Shown: in pieces, positions 1-8,376 of the stretch
Layout of the letters: every line of letters begins with the position of its first letter
How positions within the stretch are numbered: the stretch's first letter is position 1
Origin: DASRAA01 sp963814165
Lineage (GTDB): Bacteria > Acidobacteriota > Terriglobia > Terriglobales > Acidobacteriaceae
Reading direction: 5' to 3'
DNA length: 64,000 nucleotides
Assembly: GCA_963814165.1 (NCBI GenBank)
Contig: CAWFBW010000001.1
Location: 1 to 64,000 of the forward strand
The notes under the pieces: generated by a model
What the model was told of the DNA's origin: nothing
The model's input: the letters and a program-made list of their open reading frames with translations, nothing else
Database searches by the model: none
Made by a program: the position numbers and the translations under genes

Positions 1-1007
1 CGGGGAAGCCCATCATCAGGTTAAAGTTCTGCACCGCCTGGCCGGCCGCGCCCTTGGTGAGGTTGTCGATGGCCGAGATGACAATGACCCGCCGGCCGCC
101 CCGGTCCACTCGGAAGGCCAGATCACAGAAATTAGCCCCCGCACGTCCCGGGTATCAGGGAGGCTTCCCGCCGGATGGAGGCGGACAAAGGGATGGTCCT
201 GATAGAATTTGGTGTAGAGTTCCCGGAGATCATCTTCCGACCGGGGCTCCGTAAGATTGGCGTAGAGCGTACCCAGAATGCCCCGGCTGATGGGAACGAG
301 ATGCGGCGTAAAGGTGACGCTCACCATTGTCCCGGCGAGCCAACTCAGCTCCTGCTCCATTTCGGGGGTATGCCGGTGCTCCAGCACTTTGTAAGCCCGG
401 AAGCCGTCATCGACTTCGCAGAACGATAGGCCCAGCAGGGCCTGGCGTCCGGCGCCGCTCGCCCCGGATTTACAATCGGCAATCACCGAATCGGGCGAAA
501 GCAGGCCGGCCTGGGCCAGGGGCGCCAGCCCCAGAATGACGCAGGTGGGATAACAGCCGGGGTTGCCCACCAAGCGCGTCCGGCGCACCTCATCCCGGTG
601 CAGTTCGGGCAAGCCGTACACCGCCTCGGCGTTTAACTCCGGCGCGGTATGCTCCTGGTACCACTGCTCATAGAGTCTGATATCCCGGAAGCGGAAATCG
701 GCGCTCAGGTCCACCACTTTGCACCCCTGGGCCAGGAAAGCGGGGATCATGCCCATGGCGGTTTGGTGCGGCACCACGGTAAAGACCACCGGGCCGCGGC
801 TGCGATCTGTTCCGGGGCCGGGTCCTGGCTGAAGGGCAGGTCTACGATGCCGGCCAGGGCCGGAAAAATTTGGGAAAAGGGGCGGCCGGGATATTCCAAT
901 GAAGTGAGGGCCACCAGCTCGCAGCCCGGATGCCGCACCAGAAGGCGCACCAACTCCAGCCCGGCGTAACCTGAGGCGCCGATAACTGCAACTTTGATCT
1001 TGTCCAT
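1..1007 (-). pseudogene. argC: N-acetyl-gamma-glutamyl-phosphate reductase, frameshifted and cut by window edge
   Basis: ArgC reduces N-acetylglutamyl-5-phosphate to the semialdehyde with NADPH in arginine synthesis (cytosol). The start codon is at 1007 and the N-terminus shows the nucleotide-binding pattern VAVIGASGYAGLELVRLL. The catalytic cysteine sits in GNPGCYPT. Two single-base shifts break the frame. One near 785-790 (a CCC run) separates the Rossmann part from the segment beginning VVFTVVPH. One near 145 (a CCCCC run) precedes ANFCDLAFRVD and the C-terminal SAIDNLTKGAAGQA motif, which runs off base 1. Every expected block is present in some frame and the shifts fall at homopolymers, so base-calling error is likelier than true loss. 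It lies just downstream of rplM-rpsI, an order I associate with Desulfobacterota. Confidence 0.88.
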
Positions 1008-1118
1008 GGCCTCGGAAAATCAGAGAGGAATCATTGAGGGGTGAGAACGTGGGGCGACCCCGCGGGTCGCCCCTAACTGCCCCTCAGCCTCGGAGAACGC
1101 CGTGTGAGAGGTAAATGT

Positions 1119-1514
1119 TTAGCGCTTGGAATACTGACAGCCGCGGCGGGCGCCCCGGAGGCCGTATTTCTTCCGCTCTTTGATGCGGGCGTCCCGGGTG
1201 AGAAAACCAGCCTTCTTCAGGATGGGACACAGTTACGGGTTGAACAAAATCAGGGCTCGGCTCAGGGCGTGTTTGACGGCCCCGGCCTGTCCTTCCAGCC
1301 CTCCGCCCCGGACATTGACCAGGATGTCGAACTCCGGGCCAACATTCACCAGGAGTAGGGGCTTGCGCACCAGATTCCGGGTGATTTCCATGGGGAAGTA
1401 GTCTTCGAACTCCCGCTGATTGACGATAATCCGGCCATTGCCGGGACGCATATAAACCCGGGCTATGGCGGACTAGCGCTTACCCGTGGCATGGATGCCT
1501 GCTTTCTCCGCCAT
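1119..1514 (-). pseudogene. rpsI: 30S ribosomal protein S9 with two in-frame stop codons
   Basis: Read from ATG at 1514, one frame gives a full-length S9 of 131 codons. The N-terminus is MAEKAGIHATGKR and the C-terminus is GARRGCQYSKR, close to the conserved S9 tail that reaches the ribosomal P site. Two stops interrupt it. A TAG stands where KRKSA would have lysine (after residue 13), and a TAA follows LILFNP where family members have ELRP. Neither needs an indel, unlike the shifts in argC. The start overlaps the rplM stop as TAATG, so the two genes are translationally coupled. S9 is essential in most bacteria, so this is either sequence error, a dead copy, or the joined product of divergent reads. 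Confidence 0.85.
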
Positions 1515-1957
1515 TAATCCTCCCAGGGAAAAGGCGCCGGGCTCTGGGCCTCATGCGGATGGTCCCCGCCGGCGTAAATCTTCAATTTCTTCAGCAGCTG
1601 CCTTCCCAAACTGTTTTTGGGCAACATGCCCCGGACCGCATGACGCAAAATCTCCTCCGGTTTCTTCTGAAGGAGTTTCCGGGCGGAAATCTCTTTGATC
1701 CCGCCAGGAAAGCCGGAATGCCGGTAGTAGAATTTATTGTCCAACTTCCTGCCGGTCATTTGTACCTGAGCGGCATTCACCACGACCACAAAGTCCCCGG
1801 TGTCGATGTGGGGCGTGAAGGTGGGCTTGGTCTTGCCTCGCAGCACCATGGCGATACGGCTGGCCAGACGACCCAGGACCTTGTCCTGAGCATCCACCAC
1901 GTACCAGGCACGCAACACTTCCCCCGTCCGGGCGGTATAACTTTTCATAGTTTCCAT
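1514..1957 (-). CDS. rplM: 50S ribosomal protein L13
   Basis: L13 is an early assembly protein of the large ribosomal subunit that binds 23S rRNA. The 147-residue frame is intact and normal in length. It shows the family blocks WYVVDAQDKVLGRLAS, HIDTGDFVVVVNA, KFYYRHSGFPGG, AVRGMLPKNSLGRQ and the C-terminal YAGGDHPHEAQ. An AGGAG ribosome site lies 8 nt before the start at 1957; the in-frame ATG nine bases further in is a possible alternative start. It is followed with a one-base overlap by rpsI and then argC, in the usual L13-S9 order. It is the only undamaged gene of this minus-strand cluster. Confidence 0.95.
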   Translation of the reverse strand: METMKSYTARTGEVLRAWYVVDAQDKVLGRLASRIAMVLRGKTKPTFTPHIDTGDFVVVVNAAQVQMTGRKLDNKFYYRHSGFPGGIKEISARKLLQKKPEEILRHAVRGMLPKNSLGRQLLKKLKIYAGGDHPHEAQSPAPFPWED

Positions 1958-2615
1958 AAGTGAGACTCCTGAATCAGAACCATATATTTATATCGGAGTG
2001 CAGGGGTGATTGTCAAGGGGCCAGGGGGGCTTGCCATTAATTTACCGATGTTTTTTCTCACCTGGCCGCCGAATTATGCCGCAGACCTTGATGGCTGCTT
2101 GGTCAACTTATTGCTATTATAGGATAATTAAACAAAGTCCGTTGCCTTCCTGGGATTTGGGGCCGCCGGACCCCGCATCCTTGGCAACCGATGACCTGAA
2201 ATGGACCAACGGCTAAGATTAGCCGATTAAAATTAATTATTTTATGATAAATAAGGGAAAGTCGCCAGAGAAAAGGCATGACTCGGGACGGGAGCCTCAA
2301 TGCCAGAACATTGTGGGCCGGACCCTAATGACGGCAAATTTACCGCTGACGTCTTTACGGTGGCCGTATCGGTTCCCAGGGCGGGAAAAGAACGGGCCCG
2401 GATTTTAACCTCGGCTCGACAAACTGAGCTCCTTGGCGCCGGTTGGCGTTATGCATGGCAACCAAACCGAATTGGCCTGAACCGGCCCATTCCTGGTCAA
2501 CCTGGCGTGGCCGGACCGTTTGCCGGGGCTATTTCCCTCAGCCGAAAAGCTAATTTCCTTTGCTTTGGCGGGAGAATGTGGTAGACATTTTTAATGGAGT
2601 TAGTGGTGAAAAGAT
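1958..2615. other. intergenic region between divergent rplM and zinc-ribbon gene
   Basis: About 660 bases hold no gene I can support. An AT-rich stretch at 2215-2260 would suit a promoter. A 94-codon open frame at 2300-2584 has no recognisable motif and no clear ribosome site, so I leave it out. Confidence 0.5.
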
Positions 2616-3365
2616 ATGCCGTATTGTAATCAATGCCAGTTAATCCACGGTGAGGAACATCGATTTTGTCAGCGTTGCGGCCAATTGTTGAAAGGTTCGC
2701 CCACTACCGCGGCCCGGCCTTGCGCCCGTTGCGGCACCTTGATCTGGCCCGGACAGAAATTCTGTACGGAATGCGGCCTGCCGCTCAGGGTGGCCCGGGT
2801 CAACCAGGAAGAGGAAGAAGCCCCCAGCCGTCCGCCGCTCTTTTACCCTCGGAGACCTGAAACCATGGCTCGTCGCCGCCAACGGCGCCCAGGCCGTTTT
2901 ATCTCGCTCATCGCCCTGGCCCTCCTCGTCGTGGGCGGGATTTACCTCTGGCGCCATCTGCCGACCCAAGTCGCGATTGACCGGGTTGAGACCAAGACCG
3001 CGCCGCAAGACGACCTGCGCTCGGAAGTAGAAAAAATTGCCGAAAAGATCCGCTCCGCCCATCTCAACAAGGATATCAACAAGTGGCTCGGCTGCTATAA
3101 TTCCTCCTATCCCAATCTGGGGCGGGTCGAAAACCAGATGCTGGAGCTGTGGAAAAACTATGATATAAAGGAAGTCTCCTATCGCATTTCCAACGTCCAA
3201 CGGATAAGCGACAAGGAGGCCGCGGCGGACATCGTCTGGAACATCCAGCTCTACGATCACCGCACCCATGACTACACCCTGGTGCGGCAGAAATATCAAA
3301 CCACCCTGGAGAAGGGTCCGGGTGGCTGGAAGATCCGGGACAGCAAGGAAATGGCAGGGGGGTAA
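2616..3365 (+). CDS. double zinc-ribbon membrane protein with SnoaL-like outer domain
   Basis: The 249-residue protein begins with two zinc ribbons: CxxC pairs at C4/C7 and C18/C21, then C36/C39 and C50/C53. An acidic linker and a basic RRRQRRPGR stretch lead into one membrane segment at about residues 92-111. The outer part (about 125-245) resembles the NTF2/SnoaL-like fold of secreted nuclear-transport-factor-like proteins, with WLGCY and a closing GGWKIRDSKEM. The ribbons would be cytosolic and the C-terminal domain outside. No substrate can be inferred. It is followed 22 bases later by a lipoprotein gene on the same strand, so both may act at the envelope. The frame is intact, in contrast to its neighbours. 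Confidence 0.7.
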   Translation: MPYCNQCQLIHGEEHRFCQRCGQLLKGSPTTAARPCARCGTLIWPGQKFCTECGLPLRVARVNQEEEEAPSRPPLFYPRRPETMARRRQRRPGRFISLIALALLVVGGIYLWRHLPTQVAIDRVETKTAPQDDLRSEVEKIAEKIRSAHLNKDINKWLGCYNSSYPNLGRVENQMLELWKNYDIKEVSYRISNVQRISDKEAAADIVWNIQLYDHRTHDYTLVRQKYQTTLEKGPGGWKIRDSKEMAGG

Positions 3366-3387
3366 GGGTACCTTGGGGGCAGTGGCC

Positions 3388-4132
3388 ATGCGTAAATTCT
3401 GGTGCACCGTGTGGGTGGGGTTGGGGTTAGTCTTGTGTCTGGCAGGATGTCAGAACCTGTTCCCCCGGCCGGTATATATGCCGCCCTGTAGCTCCCGCCC
3501 CACAGGCGCCGCCGCCGCCGGCCCCGGTCTTTCGCCCCACGTTTTATGTGAGCCGTCAACCGCCTCAATCTCCGGGCCTGCCCCGGGATGGATTGCCCCA
3601 AGATCGCCGTTCTGGACCAAAATCAAGAGGTGGAAAAAGTGGGTGACGCCGACGGATTGGTCCCAGATCAGGATCACCCGGGACGGTACCATCGGCTGGG
3701 TGAGTCCAGGTACCTCTCGCCCACCCCGGTGGCCGCCACGCCGGAGGTGGCGCCCGCGCCCACCCCGCCTGAGGCGGTGACGCCGCCGCCATTGCCGGAA
3801 ATCCCGGCACCGGCCAGGCCAACCCCTTCGGCCCCCCCGGCGGTGGAAAAACCCCCCAAGACGGCCAAGCCCGGGGAAGTCCCCCCGCCCGCCATAAAGA
3901 GACCGGAAGAGGCTCAGCCCCCCAAACCGGCCAAACCGGCCAAGCCAGCCAAACCGGCGGAAGAAGGAGCCCCGGCGCCGGAGAAGCCGGTCAAACCCGA
4001 AAAGCCGGTAAAGCCGGAGAAACCGGCTCCCGAGCCGCCGTGCTGAAGCCGACCCCGACGGAAAAGCCGGAAAAGCCGGCGCCGCCCACAGCACCCGAGC
4101 CGGAAAAGCCCTCCAAGATCCGGATTATGTAG
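3388..4132 (+). pseudogene. SH3-domain lipoprotein with Pro/Lys-rich tail, several frameshifts
   Basis: The start at 3388 gives a lipoprotein signal peptide ending in the lipobox LAGC. Further on, pieces of one bacterial SH3 domain lie in successive frames: LNLRACPGMDCPKIAVL, then WSQIRITRDGTIGW, then SSRYLS. Together they match the usual pattern of N-L-R-x-x-P-G, then G-W and V-x-x-x-Y-L. A long proline-lysine region of repeated KPEKPV and KPAKPA units follows, and a final shift near 4040 extends the tail to a TAG at 4130-4132. At least four single-base shifts are needed. Such proteins usually bridge outer membrane and cell wall. The repeated GC-rich tail and G/C runs make base-calling error plausible. 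Confidence 0.6.
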
Positions 4133-4146
4133 GATAGACAGGGATC

Positions 4147-4167
4147 GGTTAGGGGTTAGGGGTTAGG
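4147..4167. repeat. three tandem copies of GGTTAGG at the apparent join
   Basis: Three perfect 7-base units occupy the boundary between the damaged Desulfobacterota-like piece and the acidobacterial piece. Nothing else in the window shows this unit in tandem. Confidence 0.85.
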
Positions 4168-4170
4168 AAC

Positions 4171-4392
4171 TTATTCGGTAGAAACAACAAGGGCGGCGAT
4201 CTTCAGCCCTGGCTTCGGATTCGCAGCGGCAACTTGCTGCTCGCGGTCGGTCACTTGAAAGTCAAAGGTTGACTCTATTGACCCGTCAGAGACCACCGCC
4301 AGAAAGTACTGCGCTCTGTAACGGTGAAATACCAATTTGACGTGACCATCCGACTCCCCGCGCGAGTGAGCGAATTGCCCGACGCAGGGCAC
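4171..4392 (-). pseudogene. C-terminal fragment of a small acidobacterial secreted-protein family
   Basis: The readable 73 residues include LVFHRYRAQYFLAVV and end with REQQVAAANPKPG. From memory this resembles the C-terminal half of a short Acidobacteriota family whose members contain a HKYG-YFLSEIW motif and begin with a signal peptide. Here the frame stays open upstream to about 4446 with no start codon other than GTG at 4392, and no signal peptide is seen. It therefore looks truncated at its 5-prime end. Its closeness to the suspected scaffold join at 4.15 kb concerns its 3-prime side, so the missing start is a separate defect. Function unknown. Confidence 0.5.
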
Positions 4393-4468
4393 GAGAATAG
4401 CAGCGGCTTCCGGATTAGGAAAGACAGGCCCATGTGGGCCTGCCTAAACTGCGGATTCTACAGTCAGA

Positions 4469-5089
4469 CTACAACCCGAGGCGACGACGTGCTACACCGA
4501 TCGCGCCGAGCAGTCCGGATCCCAGCAACAACAATGAGCCGGGTTCGGGTGTGCTACCTGCTCCGCTGAGTTCAAACGCACCCGTCGGTGCCGTTCCGAT
4601 GGAGCCACCAGTGCCGCCGTAATAAGTGAAGTGGTTTCCCTGCAGAAAACTCTGAGCCCAGACATCGGCTAAGTTGGGGTTGGGCTCCGACGCGAGCAGG
4701 TAGTAGGTCGAACCACCGGTGAGCGAAATCCCACCGACGTTGACTGATTGCAACGTTGTGTTGTCTGTGCCAAAGAAGTGTGCCATGCCCGGATTCGATA
4801 GCACGAACGACCCGAGCAGGTTCCCTGGGTTACCGGCATTGCCGTCATACAGCCCAAAGACGATATCTGGCGAACCAACATACGAGTAGAACGCGACACG
4901 AAGCAGGCCGGCGACGCCCGACGCGGTCGCCACAAACTGGTCTCCTTGCGTGTAGTAGCCCCCAACCTCCCTTGCCTGACTTCCGTCATAGCTGCCGTTA
5001 GATTGGAGGTTGCTGTAGATAATGGTGGCGTCAGCGCCGACGCCAATGACCAGCACACAAACCAAGAGAAGTATGCGACGAATTGACAT
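4469..5089 (-). CDS. PEP-CTERM sorting-domain secreted protein
   Basis: A 206-residue exported protein. It has an N-terminal signal peptide (RRILLLVCVLVIGVGADA) and a central Gly/Ser/Asn-rich beta domain with aromatic motifs. The textbook PEP-CTERM tail is TPEPGS, then a hydrophobic helix LLLLGSGLLGAIG, then the basic end ARRRLGL. PEP-CTERM tails are recognised by exosortase and usually go with extracellular polysaccharide; no exosortase is in the window. The body resembles the choice-of-anchor or jelly-roll-like domains common in this class, but I cannot assign a ligand. It is divergent from the wHTH-propeller gene, with about 270 bases between. Confidence 0.85.
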   Translation of the reverse strand: MSIRRILLLVCVLVIGVGADATIIYSNLQSNGSYDGSQAREVGGYYTQGDQFVATASGVAGLLRVAFYSYVGSPDIVFGLYDGNAGNPGNLLGSFVLSNPGMAHFFGTDNTTLQSVNVGGISLTGGSTYYLLASEPNPNLADVWAQSFLQGNHFTYYGGTGGSIGTAPTGAFELSGAGSTPEPGSLLLLGSGLLGAIGVARRRLGL

Positions 5090-5245
5090 TGTAAATCCTT
5101 AGCTTGCTCGTCAGAGCCTAGGGATGATTTGAGTTCCGCCTGTCTGGCGATCCTCACCCGTTGTATCTCCACCATCGCATTCCCCAAGAAATCACACAAT
5201 GTACGTAGGGTGAACTTAATATGAACCGGGGCTGAACCGACCGGA

Positions 5246-5260
5246 ATTGTTAGAAACAAT
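5246..5260. promoter_or_regulatory. inverted repeat in the divergent promoter region
   Basis: ATTGTT-AGA-AACAAT is a perfect 6-base inverted repeat. Downstream, AGTAAGCT occurs twice (5271-5278 and 5293-5300), 22 bases apart or about two helical turns. Both lie between the PEP-CTERM gene and the wHTH regulator, so they are candidate binding sites for that regulator. This is inference from position and symmetry only. Confidence 0.35.
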
Positions 5261-5363
5261 GAAGTTAACAAGTAAGCTGAACTAGCGAGCTAAGTAAGCT
5301 ACAAATTTGCGACCGCTTTGTGAGGAGTAAGACTACAATCGCTACAACTTGGGGGAGGTTCAG

Positions 5364-7529
5364 ATGGCGACCTCTAGTTTATCTCCGGGGTGCATGCGGT
5401 TTGATCAATTCCACATTGATCTGAGCACCGGGGAATTGCTTCGTTCCGGGCAGCCCGTTCACCTGCAAGACCAACCCTTTCAGATCTTGCGCCTGCTGCT
5501 GGAAGCCAACGGCAAGGTTGTGACCCGCGAACAACTCTGCACCGCGCTTTGGCCGACCGGCACGTTTGTCGACTATGAGCTGGGACTTAACACTGCCGTC
5601 AAGAAACTTCGGCAAGCGCTCGCAGACCCCGCCGAACATTCCCGGTTCATCGAGACTCTCCCGAAGCGCGGCTACCGTTTTATCGCACCCATTCAGTTGG
5701 TAACCTGCAGTGAAGATAAGGCAGACTCAGGCCACGAGCAACGGACGCCACCAGAGCCGCAGCCGCTAGTTCCCGAACAACTTGTGGTCAAGCGAAACTC
5801 GCTATCGAGGGCTATGGTTACATTGTTTAGTAGCTTTCTCGCTGCAGCATTGCTGTACCTATGGTTGGCGCCGCGGATCGAACCCTTGGTCCGACTGGCC
5901 GAACTGCGGCGCATGACGGTGGTACCCCTCACGACATTGCCGGGAAGTGCGTTTGCACCCACGTTCTCGCCCGATGGCAGCCAGGTCGCGTTCGTGTGGG
6001 ACGGTGGCAATGGCTCCCAAGGCTCAGATATATATGTCAAGGTGATTGGGAACGACAATCCACTGCGCTTAACGCATTTCAGAAATGCGTTCGCTCCAGC
6101 CTGGTCGCCCGATGGCAAGACTATTGCTTTCCGGCGTGGAAACTCTACCGACCCCGGAATCTTCCTGATCTCGCCGCTGGGCGGTCCGGAGCGCAAGGTC
6201 GCCTCCGCAATCTGCTATTGCTTTTGGGGGAGCCAGCTAAGTTGGTCGCCAGACGGAAAACGACTCGCGTTTCTTAACCATCCTGCAGATTCTCCATCGG
6301 ATTATACAGTCCGTTTGTTCGTGTTCTTCTTGGATTCCATGGAAATGGCTCCGGTCAAGACTGACTGCAATTTGGTCACGAGTCCGGCATTTTCTCCCAG
6401 CGGCGACTATCTTGCATGGGCTTGTGCCGACAATGAGAGCAGCGTTTCCATCCTGGTTCAGCGACTGAGCGATGGCAGCGTTACTCAGTTGTTCCAGGGT
6501 GTGGATGGGGTTGGAGGAATGGGCTGGTCAGGAGATGGGCGCCGCATTGTTTTCAGCAGCTTGTACACAGGCGGCGACCTGTGGGAAATTGCGCTGAATC
6601 GACCCAACCACAAAGAGAAGTTGCCCTTTGGCCACGATACTTCCGATCTGGCCATGAACTTCCCCGGCCATCGGCTCGCTTACACGCAGGAACGCAGGAA
6701 TATAAATATTTGGCGCGTCGACCTGTTCGAGTCGCAACCGCATGCCCAAAAGATCGTGGCCTCGTCACGGGAACAGACTGCCGCAAAGTATTCTCCTGAT
6801 GGAAACCAGATCGCGTTCGAGTCCAACCGGTCCGGCAGCAATGAAGTCTGGGTCTCCAATGCCGACGGCTCGAATGCCGCCCAGTTAAGCTCGTTTGGTG
6901 AAAGCTCGACCGGAACGCCGAGCTGGTCTCCGGATGGCAAACTGATCGCATTCGACTCGCGGGTTGGTGGTGAAGCCAACATCTACATCGTCGATCCGCA
7001 CGGCGGCGTTCCTAAGAAACTGAATATCGATATCCACGGGAACTGCCTGCCTGCATGGTCGCACGATGGTAAGTGGATTTACTTTATAAACGGGAAAGAC
7101 GCTCACAACTCCACGCTGTGGAAGGTTCCGTCAGAGGGCGGCCACGCCGTGCAACTCGCGCAGCAACCTGCATCGATCCCTATCGAGTCACCCGACGCTC
7201 AGCACCTGTATTTTGTCCGCCATAATCAACTATGGTCGGTGCAGACCGACGGTTCCGGCGCGCATCAAGTCGCGAATCCGAGTTTCGCTGGGACCGATTC
7301 GTGGGTGCCCTTTGGTTCCGGCATTTACTTCTTGGGCTTCGCAAACAACAAGCAACTGATCAACTTCTTGGATTTCGACACGAAAGAAGTACGGCCAATC
7401 TTCGTTCTTGAGAAAGGCAGGCCGGATTGGATGGGCGGGTTATCCGTGTCCAGCGATGGTAGATGGCTACTCTTCTCGCAGCTAGACGAGCAATCCAGCG
7501 ACCTCATGCTGGTCGAGAACTGGCGCTAG
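5364..7529 (+). CDS. membrane wHTH regulator with TolB-like beta-propeller
   Basis: The protein (about 721 residues) starts with an OmpR/PhoB-type winged helix. Its conserved blocks are FDQFHIDLSTGELLRSGQPV, the region FQILRLLLEANGKVVTREQL and a closing ETLPKRGYRFI. One membrane segment near residues 150-170 (MVTLFSSFLAAALLYLWL) separates it from an outer domain of repeated PD40/WD40-like blades. These carry FSPDGSQVAF, WSPDGKTIAF, WSPDGKRLAF and similar motifs, as in TolB. The layout is CadC-like: DNA binding inside, sensing outside. This architecture is abundant in Acidobacteriota. I choose ATG at 5364 because GGGAGG lies 6 bases before it. The ligand is unknown; targets may include the divergent PEP-CTERM gene. 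Confidence 0.85.
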   Translation: MATSSLSPGCMRFDQFHIDLSTGELLRSGQPVHLQDQPFQILRLLLEANGKVVTREQLCTALWPTGTFVDYELGLNTAVKKLRQALADPAEHSRFIETLPKRGYRFIAPIQLVTCSEDKADSGHEQRTPPEPQPLVPEQLVVKRNSLSRAMVTLFSSFLAAALLYLWLAPRIEPLVRLAELRRMTVVPLTTLPGSAFAPTFSPDGSQVAFVWDGGNGSQGSDIYVKVIGNDNPLRLTHFRNAFAPAWSPDGKTIAFRRGNSTDPGIFLISPLGGPERKVASAICYCFWGSQLSWSPDGKRLAFLNHPADSPSDYTVRLFVFFLDSMEMAPVKTDCNLVTSPAFSPSGDYLAWACADNESSVSILVQRLSDGSVTQLFQGVDGVGGMGWSGDGRRIVFSSLYTGGDLWEIALNRPNHKEKLPFGHDTSDLAMNFPGHRLAYTQERRNINIWRVDLFESQPHAQKIVASSREQTAAKYSPDGNQIAFESNRSGSNEVWVSNADGSNAAQLSSFGESSTGTPSWSPDGKLIAFDSRVGGEANIYIVDPHGGVPKKLNIDIHGNCLPAWSHDGKWIYFINGKDAHNSTLWKVPSEGGHAVQLAQQPASIPIESPDAQHLYFVRHNQLWSVQTDGSGAHQVANPSFAGTDSWVPFGSGIYFLGFANNKQLINFLDFDTKEVRPIFVLEKGRPDWMGGLSVSSDGRWLLFSQLDEQSSDLMLVENWR

Positions 7530-7692
7530 CGGCCTAATCACTCTCGCTCTCAGACCGCGATTCCCTTATCACAACGTTACGTGACCTGCGTCCTTGTCCC
7601 GTCGCTTCCCTTTGCCTAGAATCGCGTCGATGAGGACGAGGGGGAATTTTTGTCCCCAAAGCCTCCGCCGAATCGGGTCAGTCCCGAGCGGT

Positions 7693-7810
7693 CTGTAAGT
7701 TCTTTGTTAACAGGATTTTGCCTGTAACTTCCATGGGCTCAGGGTTTTGTGCGGAAATCGGCGCAAACTGTTGATTCTAAGTATTTAAGCAGGTGGGGGG
7801 AGGGGGGTAC
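7693..7810 (-). repeat. intergenic repeat family, copy A
   Basis: Read on the minus strand this begins GTACCCCCCCTCCCCCCACC. It then follows the same order of short blocks as copies at 37,427 and 50,926: a TTAGAATCAACAGTTT-like block, a GATTTCCG block, CCCATGGAAGTTA, and AATCCTGTTAACAAAGA. It lies between convergent genes. Copies are diverged but alignable over about 120 bases. Confidence 0.7.
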
Positions 7811-7846
7811 CCCTCCCGAAATCCAGATTCGACGACTACTCCAAGC

Positions 7847-8200
7847 TCAGGAAGTCGTCAAGTCGCGCCGTACCAGGAATGCGTCGAGGAAGAATCCGAC
7901 GCCCAAGGCCAGCGGAATGATTCCGAAGTAGGCGGCGATCCAGGCGTCATGGTCGAACCGGCCAATCAGCGCAAAGGTTGCGATAAAGCCGATCGCACCC
8001 GCGGTCAGCAGGATTCCCGACCGGCGAGAACGTGCCACCTGCGACAGCTCGGGCTCCATGGGAACCGCAACTCCGCGCGCCATGGCAGCGATGCGCTCGT
8101 CGGTGCGCAGCTTGCGTACCCGGTAAAACGTGTATAGCGCGGCAATCGGAATACCGAGCGCCATCGTCACCGCTACGAGTCCAATAATGTTTCCGTCCAT
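7847..8200 (-). CDS. DUF6249-type two-helix membrane protein
   Basis: A 117-residue membrane protein with one helix at the N-terminus (IIGLVAVTMALGIPIAALYTF). A conserved cytosolic loop follows (VRKLRTDERIAAMARG, then VPMEPELSQVARSRRSG), then two more hydrophobic segments at about 62-80 and 87-107. From memory, this loop is typical of the DUF6249 family common in Acidobacteriota. A good GAGGAG site sits 7 nt before the ATG at 8200. Function unknown. It stands alone: upstream is the gcv terminator and downstream is repeat copy A. Confidence 0.65.
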   Translation of the reverse strand: MDGNIIGLVAVTMALGIPIAALYTFYRVRKLRTDERIAAMARGVAVPMEPELSQVARSRRSGILLTAGAIGFIATFALIGRFDHDAWIAAYFGIIPLALGVGFFLDAFLVRRDLTTS

Positions 8201-8302
8201 TGTGGTGCTCCTCTTCCGGTACGCCGGCGGCGTACCGCTGATCTTGCTTCCACTGTGAGATACGCGAAGAAGGCCGATGCGGTTCCATCAGAATTGGTCA
8301 GG

Positions 8303-8338
8303 CGAAAATAAAGGGAGGAGCATGGCCCCTCCCCTTTT
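8303..8338 (-). terminator. terminator of the gcv operon
   Basis: On the minus strand a stem of AAAGGGGAGG pairing with CCTCCCTTT (one bulge) is followed by a T-rich stretch. It lies about 40 bases after the gcvPB stop. Confidence 0.6.
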
Positions 8339-8376
8339 GGGTCTAACTTTTGAACCAGAGCCTGCGAACGGTGCCC

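Noticed and set aside
2300..2584. Open frame of 94 codons
   Set aside because: No ribosome site, motif or codon pattern; near a promoter-like region in a damaged stretch.
3450..4094. Long minus-strand frame opposite the SH3 lipoprotein
   Set aside because: Gly/Arg/Phe-rich antisense of a Pro/Lys-coded tail; no real gene expected.
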